DNA of 64,000 nucleotides from Sphagnum compactum. Its lineage: Eukaryota > Bryophyta > Sphagnopsida > Sphagnales. The stretch covers positions 2,480,001 through 2,544,000 of the forward strand of contig OZ234503.1 of the NCBI GenBank assembly GCA_965153455.1. Reading direction: 5' to 3'. A program made the translations under genes and the position numbers. The notes beneath the pieces are model-generated. The model saw nothing but the letters and a program-made list of their open reading frames with translations, had not been told where the DNA came from and ran no database searches. Every line of letters begins with the position of its first letter. Position 1 is the stretch's first letter. Of the stretch, positions 10,452-22,570 are shown in pieces.

Positions 10452-13400
10452 ATGGGACACAATGGGGCAGCAATGCGGAAGCTGGTTAGTTTGTTCTTGG
10501 CATTGGCTCTCGTGTTTCACGTTATAAGAGTACAATCCCAGAGGTTGACTGAGGAGGAGGAATTCTCGGAAGACTTGCTTCTCCGACCGTTGCCAGATGG
10601 TAAGGTGTTGGCTCACTTTCTGTTTACCAATCTGTTGCCGCCGGTGAAATCTCATGGGCATCATCATCACAGATTGTTTCCAAAGGCGATCTATCAGCTA
10701 GTAAGATCCCTTGCACTTCCAGGGTATTGTTCTTGCTTTGTTTTGGAAGAGGTGTGGCTCGTGTGGTAACACACGTTGGTGCTTTTTTGCACTCTTCTTC
10801 CATTTTAGGGTTTCAGGTTTTAGGGTTTTGCTGGAGTGTTTTGAATATGCCTGCCTTGTTACCATGTCTCTCCTCTTGCCAGGCACAGAAATTCCACATT
10901 CAGCAGATGGAGCTCTCTTTTACTCAAGGGAGATGGGATTATCAGCGATGGGGAGCCTTGGATCCTATCGCAAGTGCCAATGCAAAGCCTATAGGTGTGG
11001 AGCTGTGGGCAGTCTTTGATGTTCCCAAGGATAAGGTTGATGCAACATGGCGCAATCTAACCCATGCACTCTCAGGCCTCTTCTGTGCCTCCATAAACTT
11101 TCTTGAATCACCAGCTATAGTTGCCACACCGGGATGTGGGTTTCGACCTGATCTTGACACCACTGATGACAGCAGTGCTAGTCCCTGCACCCTGAATGTG
11201 GAATCCAAGAGTGGACAGGAACTTCATAGCAGACAACATGCTGCTCAAGGCGGGCTTCAAGACATTATAGTGCAGAGGGGAGTTTCTGGCTATTTGCGGT
11301 ATGGGGCATTGCCTAGGGAGGCAGTTTGTACAGAGAATTTGACCCCGTGGTTGAAGCTTTTACCGTGCAGGGACAAAGCAGGGCTGACTACACTTTTGGA
11401 GCGACCAAGGATCTACAATGGGCATTATCACTCCCTTCGAATTCATTTGAAGTCTGGGGAGTTCAATAAAAAAGGTCCAGAGGGTGGCACTTCTTTACGT
11501 CAAAGTTTGACACTTGTCTTGAAACCTTCAAAATCAGCGGTGGTTCCAGAAAGACTCAAATCTCTGCACTCCAACTGGTCTCTGTATTTGTTGTTCAAAA
11601 AGTCATTGGTTGGCAAATGTCCCCTTGCTAGCTCCAGCCAAGTGCACCTGGAGCTCGAGGGCTCCCTTGTGAAAGAATTGCAGGTATGAAAACTGGCAAC
11701 TTTGCATCTGAAATCCTTGGCTTCTCTTGTTTGTATGTGGGCATACAATTTGCCATAAAATAAACTCATGGGTTTGGTTTTGAATTTGCAGGCATTGCAA
11801 CATGAAAGGGAAAGGGATCAGAGCTTAGACAGCAGAGGTTGGACTCAAAGTGCAAACAGAAAGAAAGGGAGACATGGTGAGTGCTGATTTCTAAATTGAA
11901 GCTCTAAGTGAAGAGAGGAAGGAATTGCAATGCAGTTGTACTTTGTCTTAGTTGTGGCATTTATTTTACATCTCTGTGGCACTGAGATTGTAACCTGAGG
12001 ACATAGCTTTTGCAAAAGGAGTTCTGAGTAACTGTTTTGGCAAGAGTGCAGTTTTAGGGGCACATCTGGCACTATATGGGTAGGACCCATAGGATCACTG
12101 GGTGCATGCCAAGAAACTGAAGAGAGACACAAGGTGACCCTGCTTTCCTGCCAAAAGAAAAGCAGGATGACCCAGAGCTGTCCCTGTAAAGCTCTGGGTG
12201 TGCCCCTAAATCTGCACTCTTGCCATGGTTATGAGGGGCTAGATTGGAAGACTACTTTAAGATAACTGTAGGAAGTACACACTCATGGCATAGGGCAAAA
12301 TCATCACCTCATCTGAACAAAAAAATTCTAGATCCCTGAAGGCTGTCATGTTTCTGTCCCAGCCCATGTTGTCAAAGACAATTCTGCTGTGGAAACACTG
12401 TAATTGGTGATGATAAGCTGTAATTGTTCACGACTTTGTGTAACAGTATGTTTTGCACAATCATGCAACAACCAAATTCTTATTCATTTCTCTGTGGTTT
12501 GAAGTTGCAGATGAATCTCAAATAGTGGACAAGTTGAATGTTGTGGACAATCCAGGATATCTGCTTATGAATGCACTTCCAGACAGAATATTAAAGGAAA
12601 TCCCTAAATCAGAATGGGAAGAAGAACAATCAGTACATGTCCCATGCCTTCTACTTGACTTTGAGGTTCAGGACTACAGCAAAGCATACCCATTGAATGT
12701 AGGGCTATCATGGCGGGCACCTATTGCATGGGTACCTCGCCAGGGCCCATTCAGAGTCACTAGGTTTCTGACTGGAAGTGGAAATGAGAGAGGCTCAATT
12801 GCAATAGTACTCAAAGCAAATAGTGAAAGCTATCTTAGAAGCTGCAGCAAATTGACACCAGAGAACAAAGATGCCCAAGTATGTGCACTGGATGAAGGAG
12901 CAAGTGGGATAGATGTTACAATTTTTGAAATGGTCCCGTGGTATGTGCGCCTGTATTTCCACACACTGAAGGTGGTATTGGATGGGCAACAAGTTGCTCT
13001 TAGGGATGTTGCCAAGTGGATGAGGGTCTCACCATCAGAGGATCGCAAGTCTCCTGCTGTATTAGAGATGCAGCTCCGAGTGCCCTACAACACAAGCATC
13101 ATCTCCCTCACTGTGGAATTTGACAAGGTCAATTTCACTGCATACCTCCTGCTATGTGTTATGTCTACTGGATTGTGTGGTTATGTGTTTACTGTGAGGA
13201 ATGAGAACAGAGAGAAATGGTTACAATTATTGTTCACAGCTGTGCAGTGAAACTTCTGTACTGTGGTTAGAGGATGAGGAAGTTTCACCAAGGGAGGGCC
13301 TACAGGAATTGACAGCTATTTTCTACAGGGATACTTGCGTATTGATGAACATCCACCTGATGCAAACCGTGGATTTGACCTTCCTTCTGCTCTGTTCACC

Positions 13401-14208
13401 TTTCCCCACTTGCAAACAGCACGGTCTTATGGATTTGTGAACACAGCTGCAAATGCTGTATTTGACCAGCCCTTTTTTCAAACTCTCTTGGTACACACTC
13501 TCTTTTGCCAAATAGACCTGAATTTGCCTGCTTGCTTTATCAAGTGCTTTAAGAGTCATGCTTTATGATGGAGTGAAAACTTGTTCACAACAGGTTACAA
13601 TACTCATTTACAAGAAAAATCTTTGTCACCAGTTTACTCAGTTTGAAATCACCTTCTCCCACCAAAGTTTCAAGAGTTTGGTTAACTGGAATGAGTTTCT
13701 TGACAGGAGGAACAATCAGTGCAGATCTACAGCGAGAATTTGCTGGTGCATTTGGCAACTCCAGATTTCAGTATGCCCTACAATGTTATCACCTTCACAA
13801 TGACTGTATTAGCTCTTTACTTTGGCTCCCTGTTAAATGTGTTGCGACGACGATTAGGAGAAGAGGAAAGGCTCCAGGCAAAGACCACAGGCAAGATTCC
13901 TGCATAGTTTCCATCTAGGTCTAACTATTGCATATTGCATTTCATGTACAAACCCCTTGACAGACACCCTTTTTGTGGATCATTTAAGGTCTAGTTATAA
14001 ACTTCTGAAGCAGTATTGACCTCCATTGACCATGTCTGGCTGTGCAGGATCTCAACATGCAGGGAAGCTTATGACATTAATCTCAAAGTATTTTGGCAAA
14101 AGATCTGACAGCAAGCACAATGTGCAAACACGGACACCCTTACTGAAATTGGTATTAATCATAAGTGTTGCAGCAGGCATTGCAATCTATTACATTCTTG
14201 GTTTGTGA
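10452..14208 (+). CDS. PIGT: GPI transamidase complex subunit PIG-T (Gpi16-like), 752 aa, 7 exons
   Basis: CDS is join(10452..10700, 10883..11683, 11792..11876, 12511..13127, 13329..13490, 13707..13890, 14048..14208). The start follows an in-frame TAG at 10,428. PIG-T is the ER-membrane subunit that, with PIG-K, GAA1, PIG-S and PIG-U, attaches GPI anchors to proteins in the ER lumen. An N-terminal signal sequence (SLFLALALVFHVIRV) is followed by family blocks FPKAIYQL, MELSFTQGRWDYQRWG, GVELWAVFDVP, LTHALSGLFCASINFLE, SGNERGSIAIVLKAN, VPWYVRLYFHTLKV, HPPDANRGFDLPSA and PDFSMPYNVITFTMTVLALY. Exon 7 carries the C-terminal membrane segment LVLIISVAAGIAIYYILGL. Every join keeps phase. Intron 6 uses a GC donor (ACAG|GCAAGA); reading through it would stop at 13,907 and lose the membrane anchor. 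At 752 aa it is longer than the roughly 580-650 usual in the family. ATG 10,473 is an alternative start. Confidence 0.92.
13891..14047 (+). other. GC-AG intron of PIG-T (intron 6)
   Basis: The donor is CACAG|GCAAGATT and the acceptor is GGCTGTGCAG|GATC. No GT donor in the correct phase lies nearby, and joining here links ...AKTTG to SQHAGKL in frame. Minor-frequency GC-AG introns typically have just this strong AG|GCAAG donor context. Confidence 0.75.
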
Positions 14209-15900
14209 ATTTGATTCAAAAGCTGTCTTGCTCAAGCTTAGAAGCTGACACTGAGACAGGAGGGTGTTCTCAATATGATTTTTGCCTGGGAAGTCCTGAA
14301 GGATGTGAGCTGAAAGACTTTCATGGGCAGCTGGTGGAAAGCTCTTGGTCATGGTAGCTATCACATGAAGGTTTAAATGGTTTCTACTTGCAAAGCCCAC
14401 CACAAATGGAGTGCAAAAGTGCTCACTTCACCATATTTGCATCATCAGATTTCAATTTCTATACACTTCTTGACAGGTACAGTGAAATTACTGGAAACCT
14501 GAGATTGCTCAGCAGAAAGCATTACTTGAGTTGGAACCTCCGAACAGGTGCTGTTTAAAAAGTCTAGAGCATCAGTGGTTGCGAGGCCAATTTCATCATG
14601 TTTTAGCAAACTAGTCTGAACATTATTTTGACAAGGAGTGTCAGTAATTAGGAGCATGCATGGTGTTTGCATCATTTTTCAGTGCCAGAATTACCTTGTA
14701 AGAATGCCCAAATTTCCACAGTTCTTAGTCATGTACAGTAAAAATCTCCCCTCTGAGCACCAGGATGTTGTCTCTGCTAAGATCAATGAGCAATGTTGAA
14801 GTCTGCAAAAGAATGTTTGACTGGTTTAGACCCACTGTTGGGTGGTGATGGAATGCATGTCTTAGTGCCTTAACTGGTTTGGGCACATTTCTTGAGCTAC
14901 AACAGGTGCCCTAATGTCTATTCTAGGATGTGCATGTCTCAAAGGCTCCCCCTGATGCCTATTTTGGCATGGGTGCATTCCCAGGGTTTGCAGAGGTACA
15001 AAACCAAAGAACTCACCACACACAGGAATAGGCGGTACATTGCCCCTTCTACATAATATGGAAAGGTTTGTATGCACCAGTTTGACAGGTTTTCAAGCCT
15101 TCTTAAGTTGTAGAGTTGGCCACCAGAGCTGATTATTTCTTACCCAACCTACTTTCATTTATGACCTATATTATGTTTATGATCTACCTATCAACCTTTA
15201 CGCCAGGTAATGTGTCCCTAGGGGCACATTCTGCTTAGTGAGTCATTAGGGTGGCCCTGAGCCTAATAAGTCAAAGTGACCTAGGGGGCACATTCTGGGC
15301 TTTAGGCTAGTGAGTCAAAGTGCCCTAGAGGGCACAGTCTACCTTGAGTCACTATTGAAGTTACTAGGGCATGCCTTAGACTAGTGACTCACTAGGAGGT
15401 GCAGAATGCAGCCCATAGGGCATGTTAAAATTAGCTACATTCTCTGAAAGCCTCCACCTTCACTCTAGGAGTACAACAGAATATGGGGTTTTTCTACAGC
15501 AGTAAGGTCTTGGCTCATGACATGAGAGGTAAACTTTTGCGGGTTGCATCCATTTCAATGTGACATATACTATGGTATAATTGATTATATATGCCATAGT
15601 TTGACATTAGTATAATCTGTGACCCCAGTGTAGGGTGTGTGCTTTTTGGATGCAAGTGAAATTTTTTGCTGTGATTTTTTCTGTTTGTGCACAGTAGTTC
15701 TGACAATTCATGCTGACAAACGCCAAATTCTGGTCTTAAGTTGCATAATTCAATGTACATGTGGTTTGAAAATGTGCTGTGAGGATCAGCACATAACTCT
15801 GAACCCTAAATTATAAATCTTACACCCTAAACCCTATTTCTGTGATGTTTGTGACAATTAGATAAATAGATTGTTCTGTGGAAGTGATCAGCTCAAGGAT
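14209..15900. other. Intergenic, with a possible small inverted-repeat element
   Basis: No gene is visible. About 15,207-15,428 has inverted ends. The left end TAATGTGTCCCTAGGGGCAC resembles the reverse complement of the right end, TAACATGCCCTATGGGCTGC. Both continue into CATTCTGC and TAGTGAGTCA, and an internal GAGTCAAAGTG motif repeats. This suggests a decayed MITE. Telomere-like CCCTAAACCCTA lies near 15,825. Confidence 0.5.
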
Positions 15901-18900
15901 CTAATAGGGCCTGGATTGAGGAGCTGCAGCTCGACTATAATCAAGAACCATTATCACATCCTCTGGAGATTTTACAAACTGGGTTGATGCAGTTGGCTCA
16001 TGTGAGGATCTAGATTGTTGATCGTGATCTTGAATGTTTTGTTGGATCTGGACTACTGATGCAGAATCTGCAGCCACTTGAGTGATGATTGCAGGTGCTG
16101 CTGCAGCTGGTGGAGCTGTGTTATGATTCCTAGCTCCAGCTTGCAGCCACATCACATCCCGCACATAGTGTAGTAGCAGACACGGGTCTAGAAGTTGCCT
16201 GTTGCATGATATGTCCACCTGCAGGCATCAGCCAAATGAGAAAAATTCACAGAATTTCTAGCATGTCAATGTGTCACAGCAACATAGATATTGTTGTGCT
16301 CATTGTACTGATTCAGAGACTTATAGAATAAATAGTCCATATGCAGGTGGAAATGGAAACATAATGTTCACAAACCAAGAATCAAGGTTATACAGAATAA
16401 TATAGAGATCCTGGCTACATGATTGCATTGTACTAATTTAATGCGGTTGACCAGTATTAACCAGTGTACAAGTGTTTATGAATCCGTCTGCAATGTGGAA
16501 GAACTTTTCAAATTTTCTCCTTGAATTTGCAGTCACCTCCCTTGCAGAAGTGAACCTTCCATTCAGTCATGGAAGATGTTAATTCGATTAGGAAGGTCCG
16601 ATTAGGACAGGACCTTCCACTTTTGTAAGTTCTTTCATTAAAGGTAAGGAACATTTTTTCACCTTGTCCTCAGTTTTCACTCCAAAGGGTTGGTTTTAGC
16701 TCCCAGCCTTGGAGTCTATTGCCCTCAGCTGGGCCTTCAAACCCCAAAAGGGCCCCAAAAAATGCATCAGCTGGGTCTTCAAGCCCAAGAAGACCCGAAA
16801 TTGTTTTCCTTACCGTATATGGACTAGGTAACTGGCAAGAGGTGCATGAGCGCTGAGACTATATATCCAGTAGGCAGTGGCCTAAAGCTGATTATATAAG
16901 GTATCTAAGACATGGCCGGTACACTATGCAATTCACTAAGGACTGTAGCTAGCTAGGTACATATGGAAGCTGCACATATAGCTTTGTTTATATTTGTACC
17001 TCAGACTCCTCCACAAGCCCCAGCTTTTGGACGAGGTACTTCTTCACCATTGACACTGGCATATTCTCATCCCTGCATAAATGACACAAAAGTCAAGCTA
17101 GATCAATTTACTCCAACCGGATTGATCACTAGAAGTTGTACGTGTACTTGTAAAGGCAACCATTTGCATACCATTTTTCAATTTCACTATTGTCACTTTT
17201 TTTTTAGTCGTCATAATCTAACACAATATTTTTGGTGTCGAGTGTTGCATCATCCAAGGCAGGGCATTTCAAAAAACATTAATCTCACAACACATACAAT
17301 TGACTACTTTTGAAAGCATTAAACTTGCTGTAGCAACATACACTACAAAATCTGTCTTAACAGCCCTTTTTCATTGCATTTTTTCACCAAACAGAGCTCA
17401 CAATCATCTCACAACTCCATATTGGTCAAATGCAAGAGTTGTGAAAGTTGAGTCCAAATGTGAGTCATTTTATTATGACATATGTCACTTTTTAAAAATT
17501 GAAACTTATGTGTAAGTAAGAGTACCTAAAAAATAGCTAAACTTTCAATCTATTTTCATTCATTAATTATAAATTTCTCGCCCATTGCTGGTATGCAATG
17601 AAAAGCCACTATTGTAACAGGCCCACGTCAATGGCTTTCCATCAGGCTGCTCTTATCCCAGCTTATTGTATGTAGCTGTATTCACAGCAGCCTAATGGAA
17701 AGAAACCCTTAGGAGCCCAACTTTAAATCGGTGATTGATCAGAGTTAGGTGGGACTTACTTCACTCTTAGATAGTATCTCGTGATCTGCTGCAATGGCGG
17801 CCCGGTGAGAGTCGAGGTCGATCTGCAGTTGAAAACCATGACAATTGATGTTATCATGTAGATCAGCTAGCGTGATCAGATATAACAATTAACTTCAACA
17901 ACCAATTCTAGCTGCATCTTAGTAGTTAGCAGCCTGATCTAGAAGATACTTTGATCAACTAAGGGTCTCTTTTCATTAGGCTCTGTGATCACTATTACAG
18001 AGTGCTGTGATCACAACATCCTAATGGAAAGCCACTGACATAGGATCGTGTTTCTTAGTTGTCAGGCCAGTCGCTTTCCATTGGAGAGAGTTGCAAGTGC
18101 GTTTGAAAATATATAATAAATCATGTTAGAAAATCTGCGAACACATGTTCTCATTAAAAATTTTAAAAAACAGATGTCATTTTAAGGTGAGTCACAGTTT
18201 GATTCAGAGTTCTCATAGCTCCTGCAATTGATCACTGCTTGACCAGTAGAGCTGTGAGATGACTTTGAAGAGTCAAGACAGGTAGCTGAAAAAGACACAA
18301 CTGAAAGCTGCTGTGATCAAAGAATCTGAGATCACAGCAGCCTAATGGAAAAATGTCCTAAGATGTTGTTCAAAAATGATTATCTGTGATACCTGATTCC
18401 CATATTATATGCGACAAATAATTTTACTGTTTCTTCTTTTCATGGTTTTGAAAAGTCTATTAATCTTCAGACTTCTTCATACGCCTCAAGCTGCCAGCTA
18501 CAGGCTACAGGTGATGATCAGTTTTAATACAGTCTAGTTATGGAAATAGCTGCTGGCGAGCTCTAATTTTTGTCACAAATGAATCAACTTGGTTACCGAA
18601 ATGAAGAAGAAGAAGAAGGAGATTACTGGTTAGACTCTTCTGCTTGAAGCTTGAACCATATTCCAGGATCACATGAGCTAATAATTTCTCGTCCTTCACT
18701 TGCTGAAGAATATAGAGCTCGGTTTCTCCTGATGATGGGAAGAACAACCCCCTGTGACTGCACATGATGATCAATATCATGACATCTCTGATGATCTGCA
18801 GCTTGTTCACTCTGCATCATGCGAGGGCAGCTAGAAGTTACAAGCCCAGGAGCTTCTGCACTAGTCCGCGTAGAACTGCTTCCAGGCGGAAGCTGACAGT

Positions 18901-20731
18901 CGATGAAGAAGTCTCTTCTGTAGTTACCAGCTTCATGATCGAAACTATTCATGATCCCTTTGGACGCAACAGGCCCTGATGAAACTGGTGCTGGACCAGT
19001 ATTAGTCCGCTGTTTCTGCAGCTGCAGCACACATGAAGCGGCGAGACTCCCCTGCGCATTGCCTCCCAGCAGCTGCAGCTCCTGTGCTCATCACGAGTGT
19101 CATCACTGTCAGACGTCCAAATCGGAAGCCATAGATCTGCATATATATATATACAATGCATGCTTTATGGTTGATCACATGTGCAATAGTGTTAGAACAC
19201 ATGAGATTCGTTCACTATGATCATCAGCAGCGACAGACTAAATTGACAATTTACTAAGTTTGCTAAGGAAACTTTGGAGTTTTGAGGTTTGAGCACTCAA
19301 GATCATTCTTACCCTGCCGCAGCTCCCAGATTGTACTGTTCTAATATTGCAAGGGACTAGCTCACGACTAGAGGGGTGCAATCGCCTTGCTGCTGATGGC
19401 TCTTGTTGAACATGTGGCGGGACAGTTATGATCATCACTCTCTCATCACAAGCTGCGTGAGGAGCACTACCACCTGCAGCTTGATGCTGTTGATCAGCGA
19501 TATGAGTTGCTGCATGCTCTCTATAACTTGCAGGATGTACATGTACTGGCAGCTGCTGCATTGAATAACGAGCTCTAGAGCTGCTGCTTTCTATGGTCAA
19601 CCAAAGATCATTCACAGCCTGTAGCTGGGCACCTGCTGCAGCTGGTCTTTTGAGCAGTGGAGCTTGGCCTATGATCTGCTGCGAAGTCTGAGAGAAATCA
19701 GTTACTCCTGGTAGTCCAGCTGTGCTCTCCAAACGTACAGGAGACCACCTATGCACGACTGATTGGGCTTGTTCTTTTGATCCGAGCGCAGTTGATCTTC
19801 GGGGTCCTGCAGCATTTGGAACACCTTGCAACTTTGGCGGCTGCTCGAGGGTTATTCTGCCTAAGTTATGCATCTCTGCTAATGTGGAGGGTTTTGATGT
19901 GCAGGTTCGACTGATTCCCAGCTGCAGCCAGTCTTCATCTGAATCATGACCTAGTACTGAACCTGTACGAGCTGGATCCAGATCTGAACCTTGTGCACGA
20001 GGAACCGGAACGCTAGACGTAGTTAAGAGCAATGTTGAAGCTGGGTCATGAGCAGCAGCTGCTGCAGAATCGTCTAGAGTTAAGCTGCTGGTGTCAACAA
20101 CTTCATCTTCAGACTTGCAGCTCGTGTACCTGGAGCCAAGACTTGACTCGTGATCCACGGCCTGCAGATACTGGAAGTGCTCTGATGTCAGAGCACTATT
20201 AGAATCCGCTGCACCTGCACCATTGTGGTCATGAGGATTGAGAGTCGAGCACTCCTGATGACCCGCCCCTGCAGTAGACGTATTCAGCTGCAGCTTGAAC
20301 TCCAGCAGCTGCAAATCGCGGGCTGCAGTCATCCAGCCACCAGCGGCTGCAACTGTGCAATTTTTTCTTTCTGAAAGACATTCGTAACCAACAGTACTTT
20401 CCATGGGTTGTGGATATGCAGCAGCCGGATGATCCATTTCAATCTTTGCAAGCTGGTGCAGAAAGGCCGGGTTCTCGAGATTCAGCTTCCTCTTCTTCGG
20501 AACTTGCGACCAGCTATGGTCCAGCTGCTGGAAGTTGCAGCATCCGCAAGCATTCCCGAAGCCTGCTGCACTAGGTGCAGTGGAATTCATGGCCATATGG
20601 CCGCAATACTGCAACTGTGATGTTATAGTCTGCATGTCATGGAACTTCAAGAAACGTTTAGTACCGTTCTTTACATCAGTGCACTGATCAATGCTGCTAC
20701 CGCTTCCAAATTCGCAAGTGGGTTCGACCAT
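15901..20731 (-). CDS. LAX PANICLE 2-like nuclear protein with C-terminal RAWUL-like domain, 775 aa, 5 exons
   Basis: CDS is complement(join(15901..16218, 17000..17072, 17760..17822, 18627..19081, 19313..20731)). Phase is kept at every junction and the last three introns have strong sites. The family is plant-specific; rice LAX2 and maize BA2 control axillary meristem formation in the nucleus. The first two-thirds are low complexity, with an NLS-like PKKRKLN (about 78-84) and the family motif DEDWLQLGIS (about 265-274), also EAR-like. The C-terminus is the diagnostic part: GIWFKLQA, PLQQITRYYLRVKDENMPV, MVKKYLVQKLGLVEESEVDI, SCNRQLLDPCLLLHYVRDVM and DVIMVLDYSR. It reads as a ubiquitin-like RAWUL fold spread over four exons. 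The start is uncertain: ATG 20,731 is preferred, with an in-frame ATG at 20,766. The 19,081 acceptor (GCACAG) is weak. The family assignment rests on motif memory. Confidence 0.8.
17632..17706. repeat. Short inverted repeat related to the intronic MITE
   Basis: GGCTTTCCATCAGGCTGCT on the left pairs with AGCAGCCTAATGGAAAG on the right. The arm sequence matches the ends of the neighbouring MITE, so this is probably a truncated family member. Confidence 0.6.
17963..18358. mobile_element. Tourist/Harbinger-type MITE in LAX2-like intron
   Basis: A 396-base element lies in the intron between exons 2 and 3 of the LAX2-like gene. The left end GGGTCTCTTTTCATTAGGCT and the reverse-complemented right end GGACATTTTTCCATTAGGCT form terminal inverted repeats of about 30 bases that continue into TGTGATC. 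It is bounded by identical TAA trinucleotides (17,960-17,962 and 18,359-18,361), the target duplication typical of PIF/Harbinger elements. There is no coding capacity. A shorter relative with CTTTCCAT..AGGCTGCT arms sits at about 17,632-17,703 in the same gene (next intron). Confidence 0.82.
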
Positions 20732-20734
20732 GGC

Positions 20735-22560
20735 CGGAAGAATTCGTATTCTGCAGAAGTGACACATGAGCTTCAAGATAGTAGTACACTGCACCGATCG
20801 AAGCTCCAGTTTCAAACCACTGGTCTTGAGGAATGCTATATCGATTCTAGCTTCCAGCTGCTATGGAGAGCGTGCAAATGAGAGTATTCAACAAAGCAGC
20901 TTGCAGCACGAACGGCGTGGGAATTGCTGATTTGCATATTTCTCCACCATTCTGCAGCAGTCTGCTGGAAACAAATTACATTGTCACTAGATGCGACATG
21001 AAAATCCATAAAATATTCGTTTCCGGTTCATGCTGATCATTCTTGAGCTGATCTCAGAATTTTATCTAGTGTCTGTCATTCATGAAATGGAAAAGAATTG
21101 AAAATAGACTTACAGCAAGTGCTGCTTATAAAATTATGTGTAGCTAATTTTCATACCTCGATTCTCTGGCAGCTTCCAGCTGCTTGTACTAGTTTATCAC
21201 ACATTCATGACTGCTGCTTGATCATCCGCATGTGAAGTACCACACCCGCGAGCTGCCTTGATATGGATATGGATACATATTCCCGCCTGCAATTAGTGAG
21301 CACACGGATAAAACTGCTAATACTCCCTGACTATTCTCAGCTACTAGACACTGCCTCTGTAGTTAATTGATGTACTTGGGCGCAGCAAACAAACAAGGAT
21401 CAGAAGATTTAATCATAAACACTAGCCCGAGCTCGTGAAAAGGGAACATAAGTTCACAACATTTACAAAAGGGATAGCATTCATTTACAAGCCCGATCTA
21501 ATTATCGACTAATATCAAATTGAACCATCTCTCTTTCCATCAGCTCCTCCAGCTCCTGAAGTTGTAAACCCATCCTGGAGTCTTACAGGTGAAGCTCTTC
21601 AAAAAGACTAATTAAAACTTAGCTGCAACACATATATATGTGTGTATTCATTTAATTGTCTATTATAGGTCAAGTTACTATAAGACCAGTTCCATATGAG
21701 GAGCTGCATGCATGCAGCTGGTGTCTCTAATATAATTACTGCAGTTTATACTCACGTGAATTGATATCAATCTAGAATATGAAAGTCGAAGATCATGTAG
21801 ACATTCTAAATGCTGTACTGATTGAGAAAGTATTGCCACTGACCCAGTATAGATCATCAGCTAGTACTCTTGATGAGAACCTATATACACAAGAAGTTTT
21901 GGTACAAAAATTCCCTGTGTGTGCTTGAATGTGGGAAAGGATCTCATTTATCCCTCTTAGAAATCCCTCTTAGAACCAATTTGTCAAAGGGAAAATTCCT
22001 TTCCCCCAATAGCTAGGTGCTTTCCAAGCAGGGATAATTGACCAACTTCCCCTTTGCTGCACAACTCGCTGTTACTTGCGTATTTAGTCTATTCTTCAAG
22101 GTAAAGTCAGACAATTTTCCTACAAGGCAATCATCCAAGAGCATCATCCAAGAAGCTCCTTGTGAGCTAGAATACACACACACACACACACCTGCTACTA
22201 AAAAAACAGAGGCACACAGAGAGACAGACACATACACGCGGGGCGGAGAGACACTTTTGTCGAACAGGATTGATCGTTGCTGCAGTTCTCCGGCGACGAC
22301 TAGTCTGGTTTTCTTTTCAACACGTTTACAGCAAAGCAGTTGTTGACAACGGAACTAACGACGACGACGACGACGACGTCAGAGAATAATAATTTCAGCA
22401 GTCTAGACAGCCGCAGGCACGACTGCCAAAAAGTCACTACTGTTTTTTACTAACCGACTGTTTTTCAATTATACACAAAACCATGCCTACTATCATCCGT
22501 ACTGTTTCAAATATTATAGTCCGTCCGGATTAAGGGGAAGCTTCATTCTTCTTTTAATAT
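20735..22560. other. Upstream region of the LAX2-like gene
   Basis: No further coding exon was recognised. The region probably contains 5' UTR exon(s) and promoter on the minus strand. It holds a (CA)n microsatellite at about 22,171-22,190, GA/CA-rich sequence to about 22,250, and a (GAC/ACG)n run at about 22,357-22,379. Confidence 0.4.
22171..22190. repeat. (CA)n microsatellite
   Basis: Uninterrupted CA dinucleotide run in the upstream region of the LAX2-like gene. Confidence 0.85.
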
Positions 22561-22570
22561 ATGTAACTAG

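Noticed and set aside
13719-13907. PIG-T ending at the stop at 13,907
   Set aside because: The family needs a C-terminal membrane segment, and this is encoded in frame by the next exon if the GC donor is used.
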